The notes: generated from the sequence alone by a model not told the origin. DNA of 64,000 nt from Neoscytalidium dimidiatum (GCA_037367355.1 CM074695.1:1240001-1304000); one strand, 5' to 3'. Positions 33,244 through 43,990 are shown, counted from the stretch's first letter. Translations and numbers: made by a program.

Positions 33244-33443
33244 ATGTGTGAAACAGGGGCCCTAATCTGGTGTTACTATCACACGCCACTCTGACTCGCT
33301 TAGACAGTGAAATGTAGGCGCAGTATTAAATCATATCTATATTGATATTTTCCTCGTCTCCCTCTACCCCTTGTGCACTAACTTCCACTTCTGTCACGGA
33401 ACTCAAGCAATAGCTTATACTACCACGGTGCAACAGCAAGAAA

Positions 33444-34148
33444 ATGTCAATGAACGGGTCATCATTTCCTCCTCAGCACCGTCCCCCCTACCGTGCGCAA
33501 CGCAGTGGCAGTTTCCATCCACACGACCGCGACACCGCCGGGCCTAAAACCAGCCATTCCCACCTCTCCGACACCTTCCTGGGCCATCCCTCGGCAAACC
33601 ACCACGCCGGCAACCACACCCTTGAATACGACCCGACCGAGATGGCTTTCTTCATCGCCACCTCGCTTATGTACCTGTACGCCGCCGGTCATCCCCCTCC
33701 CCCGCAACCCAAACCAACAAACTAACAACCGCCACCTTCCAGCCTAAACCCCCAGCTCGGGCCCGACCTCACGCCACACTTCGCGACCTGGCTCGCGGAC
33801 GCCCTCGCGCTCCTCCGCCCGGAGCTCTCGTCCCTCCTCCTCGGCCTCTGCTTCTTCGAGCGCATGATGGCCACCCCGGCGCTGCTGCACGCGCGCCGCG
33901 ACGCCTCCGCCGCTGCCGAATTGTTCGCCGCCGCCGCGATGGTGGCCGAGAAGATCGTGCGCGATGTGCCGTGGGCGGATGCCGACTGGGCTGCCGGTAC
34001 GGGCGTGCCGGTCGAGAGGCTGCGCGAGGTGGAGAGGTGGTGGATGGCGCTGGTCGGGTGGCGGCTGCAACCGGGCGCGTGGCTGGGGAGGATGGAGGCG
34101 TGGGAGGAGGCGTGGAGGATGTGGAGTGCGCCTGGAGCCGAGGAATAG
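33444..34148 (+). CDS. cyclin-box-like protein, second of a pair, two exons
   Basis: Model: exons 33444-33670 and 33743-34148 (72-nt intron, GTACCT to TTCCAG, phase 2), 210 residues. The junction gives FFIATSLILNPQLGPDL. A histidine/proline-rich disordered N-terminus (1-60) precedes the cyclin-like part: LLLGLCFFERMM, then ELFAAAAMVAEKIV, then WADADWAAGTGVPVERLREV with E and WWMALVGWRL at the usual spacing. This copy fits the Pho80/PCL cyclin pattern better than its neighbour. Cyclins of this class bind Pho85-like kinases in nutrient or cell-cycle control. Exon 2 is markedly GC-rich while the upstream paralog is not. Confidence 0.65.
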
Positions 34149-35060
34149 GAGGGCAAGGATCAGATGGTGGAGGAAGGGGTCTGGCCCGGGTGGGAGATTA
34201 GGCGGGTAAGGGGAGCTACTATATGTGCTTGAGGTGGCTGCGGCAGCACATTCGGTATTTTCGATGATAGCAGCACTGTTCGAGTGCTCAGGGATGACGA
34301 ATGCGGCAAAACGCGTGGCTGGTTGGCGTTTCTAAAAGTTGCGTTAGGGCATTACGAGATGTCATCTTTAGATATCAGACGGCGCGTCGGATGAGATCAC
34401 GATTAACAATGTGCTTGACGAACTTACTGATGTGCAAACCAATGACAATGTACGGTCCGCCATGATAAACCTCACAAGTTGCAAATATATACAGCCGTTA
34501 GAGGAAAAAGAAAGACTCTCCAATTTCTTGTTCAAGGACATGGACGTTGGTCCGTCCCGACCCTCGAATGTGCAATAAAAAAGAAAGTTGGGGCATAGGC
34601 TTTCCATCTCCCTTTCGACTTCCCTGCACATCATCTTCCACCAAGTCCGCCGCCATTAGACCCGCAACTCGTCCACCTGAGATCTGTCATGCGGACCTTC
34701 CCTCACTGAAGCCCTGAATACCCAGCCATAATGTTACCCTTTCGCGGATATGGCTACCCATAGCCCAGTGAACCCTATCTATGTGGGCCCTCTCTAGCTG
34801 GTAGGGGGTGGTGGTACTGGAGGACGATCCGTTCACCACAGCCAACGAAGGGCGGATGGTAATATTGGCAAGGAGCCACAGAATCTGCAGGTTTGATTGT
34901 TAGCCATCATCAGAGATTCGACTCTTACCCCAAAAGAGAACAGATAGTCACCTCTGGCCGACGGAGACCCATTCTGACATCTAACATACCCAATTGAGTA
35001 ATATGATAGGGTGTGGATCAATCCTCCACCTCCCCCCGGCTGTTGTCTTCCTCATGGACA
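34149..35060. other. intergenic
   Basis: One 88-codon minus-strand frame (34634-34368) and short frames only. No domain or splice support. Confidence 0.4.
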
Positions 35061-35825
35061 TCAGCCGTGCGCGTCTTCCCAGGCCGCATGTCCGTCTCCG
35101 CATGGTGTCACACATCTCATAACTTCCTCCCACGCATCCACTCCAGTACCACCAAGCGCGGCTAACTCCCCGGTTCGCTCTCGTGGTGGTCCGGGAACTG
35201 CAGCAGTATCTTCCTCTGTCCGCCTTTGACTAGCCGCACGATTACCTTTATCCGTAACTTGATATTCCGCCGGGAGATACTGGGAGTGTGGGATACGCGA
35301 CGGACAATGCCGTGATCGGCAAGGTGCGAGCCCAGTAGGCGCAGTTGGCGATGGTGGAGGCGACGAGCCCAGTGCGCGAACTGTCTATTTCGTCCGGATG
35401 CGAACAACGGGAAAAGCAGGGCTAGATGCCTGGATCAGAAAGGGAGCGGTGGCGGCGCCGGACGGTGAGCTGCCGAAGATCGGGATGGCGGGCGACGGAT
35501 GTGGAACCGCCAGCGGGGCAGCGAACGAGATGAGTGGGGACGAGGAGGCGGACATGATTCCGGCTATCAAGGTACGCCAGCTGTGAGGAGCACTGGAGCT
35601 GGTTATGTCAGTCGAGAGGGTTATTGAGGGGTAACGTACTCACCTAATGGAATGGCGAAACCCGCCGGTCGGGGAAGGTGTGCCACCTGAGGTAACGTTC
35701 AAGCAAGGCAGACCTCTAGTAGCATCCGGACATCCGAAGCAGACGGTAATAATGTGGCTGTTTATGTTGACGTACATGTGGTTGATCCTTGTGCTGTTGG
35801 AAGCCGGTTGAGGAGTGCTGGCCAA
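35061..35825 (-). pseudogene. orphan gene interrupted by one in-frame TAG
   Basis: On the minus strand an exon 35825-35644 (starting MASTPQPASNSTRINHMYVN) is joined by a textbook 63-nt intron (GTGAGT donor, CGACTGAC branch, CTCACAG acceptor) to 35580-35061 in frame. The second exon encodes WRTLIAGIMSASSSPLISFA, a Pro/Ser-rich stretch, then a single TAG at 35387-35385, and stays open for another 107 codons with natural composition (QYLPAEYQVTDKGNRAASQR; LAALGGTGVDAWEEVMRC). No GT-AG pair of normal size removes the TAG. So it is a recent pseudogene, a read-through gene, or it contains a sequence error. Earlier minus-strand frames at 36151-35762 and 36441-36094 may be upstream exons. Confidence 0.5.
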
Positions 35826-36584
35826 AGGATTGTCTGCTCGTGATGGCTCAAAGGACCAAGAGAAGGAGACGCTGGGAGGAATGCATGGTTTCCAAGCGCC
35901 TTTTGGGAGTATGACGAGATAGATGGCGAGAACTTCGGCCGCGTTGTTTTGATTTCGACGTATTTGATCCAGTGGAAGCAGCTGCCGGGGAAGAGGGAAG
36001 GACGGCTGCGCCAGACCCGCGTCGCGAAGGTGCTATCCACGCCTCGTCGCAGTAGTATCAGGGCTGATTTCTTGATAACTACAATGAAAAGACTCACTGG
36101 GCTAGTGCAGTCATGGTAGTGGCATAATAGCTGTCGAACAGAGGAAGCCAAGCAGAAATGGGATCCTCAGCCAAGCATCCAGTGAATATATAGTTTGAGA
36201 CACTTTTGTAACGAGAATGCATAGGAATTCGATCGCTCGGACTACTACTGCATGGCCAAGGAATGATAACGATGAGAAGGGCGCTGATCGTTTCACCCAG
36301 GGCTGTAGTCATGATCCTCAGCTGCAATGATACCTGGCTGTGTCCTTCATCATTAATACCATCATGCCCTGCGGCACGACCTTTCCTGCACTCAACTCTG
36401 CAGCCTTGAATAGCTTTTGGAATCCTGCCGGCTTTTGTCAAATTTTCAAATCGTTGATATTAGATTGTTCAAAGCTACCCCTACACATCTGATGACTCCA
36501 TACGTTCCTTGCTAGAGCGCGACAACATTTTTCATCGCAGCCTTTCGCTTTCGGTAGTCCTAAGGCCCTTGTAGACGTCCCTAT
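35826..36584 (-). other. possible upstream exons of the 35 kb gene
   Basis: The minus-strand frame 36441-36094 encodes hydrophobic ALGETISALLIVIIPWPC and ends in AQ followed by a GTGAGT donor; the frame 36151-35762 continues with HWIKYVEIKTTRPKFSPSIS. They read like exons of one gene with the 35.8 kb exon, but phases could not be made to agree. Left unassigned. Confidence 0.3.
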
Positions 36585-37529
36585 TCATGCACTCAAATCA
36601 CCCTTAGGACCAATTTCGCCATCCAATCTGTCGAAATCGGTATAGCTGCCTTCACCGTCCAGCTGACCGCCGTGAGTGGTATCGTATGCCTGGTACGGGT
36701 AATCCGCGGTGCTTTGTAAGAACAGAAACTCGGCCAGGATCCCCTTGTTTACTCCCATGGCTTCTGATAGCTGACTGAGCTTGCCAGATTGGCTGTCACC
36801 GCTTACTATACCCCGTACCTGGGCGGCACCAATCTTCCGAAGTTTGCTGATAATCTTCTGCGGTAAGTTTGGACGCACTTTGTTGACATAACGGAGGATC
36901 AATTTGCGGGTATCAACAAGCCCATCGAGCTCAGTATCTGCTTGTTCGCGCCACTTGCGACGTGGCTTCATGCCAATATTGCGCGTGGCGCTAGCAGGTA
37001 GCAAGGGAGGGGCCATGAGCGTTGAGATCTTGCTGGAGAATGGCGCATCGAGTGGGTCAGTAGAGGAGGAGTCCTTGAAGCTGTCCAATCTACTGTTCCT
37101 CCTCTTGTCGACCTCTGCGGAGCAATTTTTCAGATGCTCCTCATCGGCCTTCCAGTCCATATCTTCGGCATTACGCCAGTCACGTCCTTCCTCCCGGCAG
37201 TCCTCAAAGACGTCTTCGTCCGCATTTTCTCCGATGCAGCCCTGTTCCTCTTCATATTCCTTATTTTCTTGGTTGGGGCGACGGCCTCTGGTAGGGACAT
37301 CATAAAGGTAGTGCGATCTGCGACACATATCGACAAGGACTCGTTCGGGGCTCAAGGCAGTTGCCGGAGTTGTGAAAGGAAGTGCGGCGTTGTTGATGAG
37401 CGGCAGGAGGTCAGTCGAACCAATGAGTAGAGTAATCTCGACGTGGACTCGCGTGGATAAACAAGGCAGACGTATGGTTGCAGATTCCGGCAGATGGATG
37501 AGGGCGGCTAAGTGGAGGTGGGCTGTCAA
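36585..37529 (-). CDS. orphan protein, acidic centre
   Basis: Single exon, up to 314 residues; the methionine at residue 68 (37328) is a plausible alternative start, since the first 67 residues are of less even composition. Residues 78-145 are rich in Glu/Asp/Arg and probably disordered or helical (NQENKEYEEEQGCIGENADE). Residues 185-275 look folded: basic KPRRKWREQADTELDG followed by TRKLILRYVNKVRPNLPQKI and SKLRKIGAAQVRGIVSG. No known domain, membrane helix or signal peptide. The length of the open frame and the change from disordered to folded sequence argue that it is real. Confidence 0.6.
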   Translation of the reverse strand: MTAHLHLAALIHLPESATIRLPCLSTRVHVEITLLIGSTDLLPLINNAALPFTTPATALSPERVLVDMCRRSHYLYDVPTRGRRPNQENKEYEEEQGCIGENADEDVFEDCREEGRDWRNAEDMDWKADEEHLKNCSAEVDKRRNSRLDSFKDSSSTDPLDAPFSSKISTLMAPPLLPASATRNIGMKPRRKWREQADTELDGLVDTRKLILRYVNKVRPNLPQKIISKLRKIGAAQVRGIVSGDSQSGKLSQLSEAMGVNKGILAEFLFLQSTADYPYQAYDTTHGGQLDGEGSYTDFDRLDGEIGPKGDLSA

Positions 37530-38801
37530 TGGTAGCCAAGGGCTGGAACAGCTGAGATCGAGGTAACTCAGCGATTTCGCTGCTGTACTTTGGTAGTGAC
37601 GAATGATTTAGATCTTTGACAACTTCTGAGAATAGGTTTAGCGATCATGCGTGAGTTGTCTTTGCTGTGCAAGTGTTAGTTGTTCTCTGGGCCCGGAGTG
37701 CAGCAATATTTGGCAGTAGGGCGATCACTCGGGGGCGAACCGCTAATTATGGCGTCGCGATTGTTAGGCATCGAGGCATCATCCCATCAGGCTAGCGATT
37801 ACTGTAGAAAGCGATATCAGTTAAGAGTATTCTTAAGCCTTCATATGAGACCAAACAGCACAGGAAGCGATACCCACTGTCAAAGAGGATAGCTAATGAT
37901 GCGCGCATCGGGTGGGCCAATTAAACCAGGAATGGGGAACGGTGACGAGACCCAAAGAGCTAAGACTCATCCTTGGTGCATTTAAAGGATACCAACGGCC
38001 ACCTGGGTGATGTTTGGCTTGTAAAGAGAGTGCATGATAGTTTATGGCGGCATTTCCGGGGCCTGGGGAGCGCGAGCGCGATCTGGCTGTAGCCTGCACG
38101 CTAGCGCGCCTGTGGCCCCCGATAGTGCGCCGTTGCTTATTTACTCTACCCATGACTGTCTCTCGCCACAATGGTAACATCCGCTCAGATCTGTACGCAT
38201 TGAATCTACAATCTATACGCCGCTCTTCTCCAGAGCTTCATGCAAATGCATTGGCGCTCTTCATTCCATACTCCGCCCATTCGAGGTATCACCGCTTCTC
38301 AATTTTTGGCTGCATCTAGCCAGCAGCTAAGTTCCATCAGCCTGCAATATTAACTTGTTGCGCTGTCCCACACGGCTGGAGAAAGGATGGAATCCTAAGA
38401 ATGCCTATTGACAACAGATCCGATACGGAGGGGTATCTCAGCAGCCCTTTGTTTGCGAGTACTTCTTGGCATTCTTAAAAGATGATTTGCAACAATTTGT
38501 TACACACCGAGTAATCGACCACGGTATCTCTTATATTGAGACACCTTTTGTGCGCTGGAATTGACTCTACATGGTAAAGTAAAGCTTCTCGCTGCGTGTC
38601 CGCTTGCCCTGGTCTTACGTTGAAGGATAAAACTACGACGTTGTTTCTGGAGAAGACATTGTCTAAGAGACGTGTGGTTCAAGCCACTGTTAACTCATAA
38701 TTAAGCTTGCTGACAACAATACAGCAACCGATTATTACATTAATTCTACTGCTCCCAACGCAACTAGCTCACGACTCTATCGTTACAGCATAAGCCGCAG
38801 G
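37530..38801. other. intergenic
   Basis: Frames of 60-95 codons only. AT-rich in the second half (38300-38790), which contains the promoter of the RING gene at 38802. Nothing else seen. Confidence 0.45.
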
Positions 38802-39800
38802 ATGGATGGACAACAAGTTGGCGCACGGCGAAACACTACCAGTGCAGCTGATACTGGACAAACGTTACTGGAGCATCTTATTGAACAAGGTGTTCTCCAG
38901 CGCCGATTTATCGGAGACCGATCTGTCCTTTTAGGCCCGCGAGTGCCTCACATCCCTGACACTTTCTTCCCAAGCCGAATCAGATCCTGGATACGTTTGG
39001 CAGTAAACCCTGCCGCATCTGACTATTTCAAACAGCAGTCAATTCACGACGAAAACCTCCTTCTTACCCGCTTTGAATCATACCGAAATCTGCCAGCCAA
39101 CATTCGCGCCCAGTGTCGCGCAGCCCTAGGGTACTTCGCCATTGAGCGCCGATATTTGAAGCCATTCCCACTGACTCGTAATCCTTTCCCTATCAAACTC
39201 ATGAGGATTGAGGCATTCAGACGTATCAACGAGGAGAAAGAACAGGATATCTACGCTCCCTTAGCCTGGTACCTCTATCAGCAGCTTGGAATCGCACGCG
39301 ACAACATTGAGGCAAACATTCTGATGATGATCGATGAATTACAACTTTCAGAAAACTTGTTAGTCGAGCTTGGCGATTATTGGTACCCAGGTCGGGGTGT
39401 GCTCACGGATGCTGAACGGATCGATAGATGGGGGGCGTTTGCCGAGCTCCCCTTCGCGCAACATGCCAGCTGGGAACATGCTTTCTCCAATATGGCCGCA
39501 TTTGACGGTCTGCCATTTGCACAACATAACATAGAGGAGTACAAGAACAAGGTTCAGGAGCTTGAAGCGGAGTGTTTCATCTGTTCGCTGGAGTGGGATG
39601 ATGGCGCTGCTAGTGATCCATTCCAGCTGCACTGCGGTCACACTTTGTGCGAGAGATGCGCCTTCGAGTGTCTGCGCTCTGCCAACAGATGCCCTTTTTG
39701 CCGGCAACAGCTGTACGAAATTCGCCCTCGTGACAGCGGCATGACGGGCGTGAAAATAATAACGCGGCGCAACACCTTTCTCGCCGACTACGATTCATAA
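38802..39800 (+). CDS. C3HC4 RING finger protein, probable E3 ubiquitin ligase
   Basis: Single exon, 332 residues. The RING lies near the C-terminus: C258-x2-C261, C278-x-H280-x2-C283-x2-C286, C297-x2-C300, a complete C3HC4 set. It should bind two zinc ions and an E2 enzyme. Residues 20-250 are helical and soluble, with an internal near-repeat of ELPFAQH and GLPFAQH at 215-242. No membrane helix. Substrate unknown. It resembles the 12.6 kb RING gene only in being intronless and in lacking other known domains; the ligand spacing differs (C3HC4 against RING-H2), so they are not close paralogs. Confidence 0.82.
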   Translation: MDGQQVGARRNTTSAADTGQTLLEHLIEQGVLQRRFIGDRSVLLGPRVPHIPDTFFPSRIRSWIRLAVNPAASDYFKQQSIHDENLLLTRFESYRNLPANIRAQCRAALGYFAIERRYLKPFPLTRNPFPIKLMRIEAFRRINEEKEQDIYAPLAWYLYQQLGIARDNIEANILMMIDELQLSENLLVELGDYWYPGRGVLTDAERIDRWGAFAELPFAQHASWEHAFSNMAAFDGLPFAQHNIEEYKNKVQELEAECFICSLEWDDGAASDPFQLHCGHTLCERCAFECLRSANRCPFCRQQLYEIRPRDSGMTGVKIITRRNTFLADYDS

Positions 39801-40284
39801 ATCAACAGTGGTCTTCGATATCCTCGTACCTGATGTGGCTAAATGACTGGACAAGTCGCAGAGTGATTTAAGAAGCATAGGCTTTAATGAGACTCGCGCA
39901 GGACCTTCTGTGGCCGATGGTTAGCTATGTTAGTGTGTGCCAACGTGATGAGGACAGTGACCAACAAGCACCACCAGTTGGCCGTCACTGACAGTGTAAT
40001 TACTGCAAACGCGTGAAGAGTGCTTTGAAAGGCCTTTTGTTTCACTGGTACGTGCTCTGTGGGGTCGCGGAGCGAGCGTTCGACAGGTGTTGCGAGGAGA
40101 TATGTGGACGGGCCGTCGGTGGACTTAAACACACTATGTGCCGATAGGCAGCAATATAGCAAAATAAAAACCTTTGGTGCGCTCGTCCGACATACCGTAG
40201 ATAAGGTGTTCGCTGCCCGCCACTGGCCGTACTCCACTGTGTGCTGTCGATGACGCGTCGAACGGCGACTTCGTGACTACGACA
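39801..40284. other. intergenic next to repeat copy B
   Basis: Contains a 117-codon minus-strand frame (40237-39884) with a hydrophobic stretch (CLLVTVLITLAHTNIAN) directly downstream of repeat copy B in its reading direction. It may belong to that element; no start or domain supports it as a separate gene. Confidence 0.35.
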
Positions 40285-41000
40285 TCAACCACGATTCAAC
40301 AAGGTGGTGGATTTCATTGCGCTACAAAAGGAGACGCCGTCTACATTAACCTGCAAGAGATTGATGCTTGGATGGACAGGACAAGCCACGGTTGCGACAC
40401 AGAGAGACGCCTGACCGCAAGCGCGGGGCCAGAGAGACCAAAACACCACTTCCCTCTTCGCAATAAACTGACTTGCAAGAAGATCTCGCACAGGCACTAC
40501 GCGACCGTAAGCCCGTCGCCTCCGCATATTCTCTGCGCTAGACTTTCTCACTGCCACAGACGTTTTCTTCCTCAAGAGCCAGTTCCAGACCGACCAATTG
40601 ACGAAAAAAAAAAACCGCTTGAAGTTTCGCGTCAGCTCGAGGCAGTGCAATACGAGCGACACTGTGGTCCGAAGGGCAGGCAAGCCCACAACTGCGAACC
40701 AGTTTCCAAATAGTCAGTAATCTCGAGTGGCCCCGTAAGACCGTTCCAGAGATTAAGCTGGAAAGAACGCTCACTGCATACTATCCTAGCCAAAAGGCAA
40801 AGAGATCAGGTGAAGAGGAAAAAGAGGAGTCTGTCGTGGGGATGAAGGAGGTTTATATAGGATGTAGGGTAGGGTGTGGAGGCTGGCAGCTGACCTGGTA
40901 ATGGCGCTAAGGACAATCGTGCATATGCATGCCTTGCGCACGTGCGAGCATAGATCGGCTTGGAAGATTCCACGTGAATGGAGTAGATTTTAGTCCAATG
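40285..41000 (-). repeat. dispersed TATA-leader repeat, copy B
   Basis: On the minus strand: a segment shared with copy A (GCATGCATATGC region), TATATAAA at 40859-40852, a C/T-rich leader with ATCTCTTTGCCTTTTGGC, and at 40664-40629 the block GTGTCGCTCGTATTGCAC with 195-nt spacing. The frame crossing that block is open from 40689 to 40285 (134 codons) and reads VSLVLHCLELTR at the position where copy C reads VSLVLHYFELTR. Whether this frame is translated is open. Ends and target duplications not determined. Confidence 0.65.
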
Positions 41001-41643
41001 CGCCAGGTTTTTACTGCCTCTCATTGGCTGGATCCACCTGCATGACCTGAGGTGGTCCTGCAGGGCGTGAATGACGCGCATCACTCGCAGAAGCAGGACT
41101 GACAAGCAATGGGCCAGACGGTCCAAACTCGCGAGCCTGCCATTGCCGCCAAGGCGAGCTTTGGCGTCATCCCAATGGAACTAGCTGATTCAAGGCCAAC
41201 GGCAGGCAGACAGGCTGAGTAGACAGCTACTGCCCCGTGTTGAATTCTTGGATTGGCACAGAGTAGCAGTAATGACTTGGCGTCGATGGTGATTCAGAAC
41301 AATCCAGAGTAACTCAGAGATAGCCCGACATCATTTTGAGAGTGCTGGTGAGGTTGCATTATCCGAATAATCGTGTTGATGGCTTATCGCTGCATGGTGT
41401 TGCATCCTAGTACTGAAGAATTTCGCATCCGCAACACCGGATCACATTGAGGATGTAAAGGGTTGCAGAGCAGAAACAGTCCTAGGCATAGATCATACAA
41501 TTCTCTTTCATTACATACATCTTGAAGAATATTTCATTTTCAGGCTCCAACAAATCAGACGTCTTCATGCTATTGCAATATCCTGTTTCGGGCGTTTGAC
41601 TTCTAAGTCTAACGGTGTTCAGAGAGATCTATCTTACAATTAA
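41001..41643. other. intergenic
   Basis: No coding signal; AT-rich from about 41400. Confidence 0.45.
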
Positions 41644-41970
41644 ATGAGTTCTAGATGCGCTACGCTTCTAAACGACATATATGTCCATGCGTCTGATTTT
41701 ATTCCTCAGCATTCAAAGACTACTCTTGTGCAACTGGAGTATGTTCTTGAACAAATAACTATATACGTAGAGAAAGCGAGATACACAACCTTACCAAGTT
41801 GGGTTGTCCTGAAGGAGGTAGCTTGATTCCTCCTTGATAGAATTGAACTTATGTTGCCGTTACTTACGAGAGCTAATAGTCAAAAAATCATATTCGTATT
41901 GCCTGTTGCTCAAAGCAGTAGGAGTCATATTGTATTCCCTTATTGGATGTGAATTAGAATTGTTCATGTG
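41644..41970 (+). pseudogene. small frame with one in-frame TGA
   Basis: From ATG 41644 a 60-codon frame (LLNDIYVHASDFIPQHSK; VLEQITIYVEKARYTTLPSW) ends at TGA 41824-41826. The same frame then remains open for a further 47 codons (FLLDRIELMLPLLTRANSQK) to 41970, with equally protein-like composition. No normal-size intron removes the stop. It is either a short gene, a gene broken by one substitution, or chance. No domain recognised. Confidence 0.3.
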
Positions 41971-42144
41971 CATCACGAAAGATCCCGGGTGCGGGCCATT
42001 GCAGAAGTGGCTCTTCATATTGTAGTATCTACTTTCAAATTCATCTTCCATATAATAAGATCTTCCTCCTCCCTTCAACCAAACACCACCACCGCCACCA
42101 TCACCACAACCACAACCACAACCACTACATCTTCCTCCTCCACC

Positions 42145-43023
42145 ATGCCCTCCTCTCCGTCCAAGTCCGCCTCCGGCGGCAGCAGGCTCACGCTGCCGCG
42201 CAAGTCCATCCCGGCGCCGCTCACGCGGCTCAAGTTCATTCCGCAGCGTTCCTCCGCCGCTACCACCTCCCGCCCGCACCGCCCAGCCAGCCTCGCCCAG
42301 GCTGGCCCCTCCCGGGGCACCCCCATCAAGATGCCGGGCAGCAGCAGCAGCACCAGCCCGCCCAAGCCGCTCTCCTCCTCCTCCTCCTCCTCCTCCGCCG
42401 CCGGCCCGCCCCCCGACCCTCGCCGCCCGTCAGGCTTGAGGAAGCTTCGGCTCCTCAACGCCTCGACGATGGACCTGCTCGCGCCGCCGCCTCCACCCGC
42501 CCGCCGCCTTCCGCCCGCCTCCCGCCTCCCGCTGCGTGCCCCCGCCCTGCTCTCGCCGCCGACGGCCGTGCTGCCCTCGGGCAGCCCGGTCAAGCAGCAC
42601 CAGCAGCAGCAACAGGCCGTACGTTCCTCCTCCCGCGCGCGCGAGCTCAGCACCCCTGAGCTCGTGGCGTCGTTCCCGCCGCCCCCGCCTCCCAAGCCGT
42701 CCTTCCGCCCGCGCAACGTCTCTGCGCCGGTTCATCGTGGTGGTGCGGCGGCGCCGGGTCGTGTCGGCGCCGTCAACTTCTCGCTGCCGATGCCGCGTGC
42801 GGTTGGTGCCCCTGTGTGGCCGCTGCGGCGGAGCTCGATGCCGCTGCGTCAGGCGGGCCCTGTGGGCCTGGCGAGGTCGGAACCGTCGGGCTGTGCGTTC
42901 GTAGAGGAGGATCTGTTGCCCTTTGAGGGCCCGGTTGCGGGGGAGGTGGTGGAGAAGAAGGCGTGGCCGCTTGTGGATGTGGAGAAGCCGCTGCCACCGC
43001 TGCCAAAGGAAGAGGAAGAGTAA
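42145..43023 (+). CDS. Ser/Pro-rich low-complexity protein
   Basis: Single exon, 292 residues, started at CACCATGCC (42145); the frame is open upstream to 41968, but that part contains a CAC-repeat leader and is unlikely to be translated. The protein is almost entirely Ser, Pro, Arg and Ala with proline runs (FPPPPPPKPSF, PPLPKEEEE) that could bind SH3 or WW domains, a glutamine run after KQH, and an acidic C-terminus. No folded domain. Probably an intrinsically disordered scaffold or regulator. Very GC-rich; antisense frames in the same interval are composition artefacts. Confidence 0.65.
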   Translation: MPSSPSKSASGGSRLTLPRKSIPAPLTRLKFIPQRSSAATTSRPHRPASLAQAGPSRGTPIKMPGSSSSTSPPKPLSSSSSSSSAAGPPPDPRRPSGLRKLRLLNASTMDLLAPPPPPARRLPPASRLPLRAPALLSPPTAVLPSGSPVKQHQQQQQAVRSSSRARELSTPELVASFPPPPPPKPSFRPRNVSAPVHRGGAAAPGRVGAVNFSLPMPRAVGAPVWPLRRSSMPLRQAGPVGLARSEPSGCAFVEEDLLPFEGPVAGEVVEKKAWPLVDVEKPLPPLPKEEEE

Positions 43024-43202
43024 GGAGGACGGCTGCCTCTTTGGCGAGTTTGGACAAAATTGCGATTTGGGCTGTCTTCTCTTTTCAGCGCCATGAGGAC
43101 GGACGGACTTCCCTCCCGAGTGGTTTGCTGCACCAAAGTCATTTCATGTCATTCCTCGGCGCGGCTCCTTCTACGTTCTCCTCACGATCATATTACGACG
43201 AC

Positions 43203-43415
43203 GACGATCTCGTCTGCTTCATCCATCACACAGCGAGTGCGCTTATAGAAGCCACGGTGACGATCTCACCAGCATCAATCACAATCAACGACGACACACC
43301 TACAATCCTCAACAACACACATCGGCGACGATCTCGCCAGCTTCAGCAGCACACCACCGACGACGTCACACAGTCTCGACAATGCATCGGCGACGACCTG
43401 ACCAGCTGCATCATC
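43203..43415 (+). repeat. four imperfect copies of a GACGATCTCGCCAGC motif in a leader
   Basis: GACGATCT or GACGACCT followed by CGTC, CACC, CGCC or TGACC and AGC-like sequence starts at 43203, 43259, 43327 and 43392, giving a period of about 56-68 nt. It lies immediately upstream of the start at 43508, probably in its promoter or 5' untranslated region. Confidence 0.5.
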
Positions 43416-43507
43416 TCATCCGGAACCACTCCACAGCGCCTCTACAACGACGACCATCCCACCAACACACACACATCATCACGTCTCCACTCCGCGCGCA
43501 CCTCACC

Positions 43508-43990
43508 ATGTCCGCCGGCTTCCAAAACCTCGTCGACAAGATGCGCCCCAGTCCGCGCCGCTCGCCCACGCCCTCCACCCAGCCCTCCTCGCGCAGCACC
43601 CGCGGCACCGGCGACCGCCGGGCCTCCAGCACCGACACCGCCTCCTTCGCGTCCGACGGCCGCGGCCCCTCGACGAAAGCCTCCTACACCGCGTCCTCGC
43701 GCATCACCGCCTCCGACCCGACGCACCGCGCCACGCTGTCGCTGCTCGAGCGCGAGCGCGCCAAGGTCCGGGCGCTCGAGGCCACCGTCGCGCAGCAGCG
43801 CCGCACGATCCAGGCGCTGGGCGACCGCGTGGACGAGCAAGGGCGCGAGAACGGGAATAATTCTCTGGCTGCGCGGGCCATGTGCAGGGAGCTGGAGGCG
43901 CAGACGAGGTGGCTGGGAGAGCTCGGGGAGAGGGTCGTGGCGCAGGAGAAGAAGGGGAAGGAGGTGGTTAGGAGATTTGGGGGCGCTTGA
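43508..43990 (+). CDS. coiled-coil protein with disordered N-terminus
   Basis: Single exon, 160 residues from CACCATGTCC (43508). Residues 10-75 are Ser/Thr/Arg/Pro-rich (RPSPRRSPTPSTQPSSRST) with many potential phosphorylation sites. Residues 78-135 form a predicted coiled coil with heptad hydrophobics (LLERERAKVRALEATVAQQR; TIQALGDRVDEQGREN). The end is basic. This layout is common for fungal cytoskeletal or scaffold adaptors, but no family is recognised. Four tandem repeats precede the start; a T9G13 tract follows the stop by 80 nt. Confidence 0.65.
   Translation: MSAGFQNLVDKMRPSPRRSPTPSTQPSSRSTRGTGDRRASSTDTASFASDGRGPSTKASYTASSRITASDPTHRATLSLLERERAKVRALEATVAQQRRTIQALGDRVDEQGRENGNNSLAARAMCRELEAQTRWLGELGERVVAQEKKGKEVVRRFGGA

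Noticed and set aside
42075..42716. 213-codon minus-strand Gly/Glu/Arg-rich frame
   Set aside because: Antisense to the Ser/Pro-rich gene starting at 42145; low-complexity shadow.
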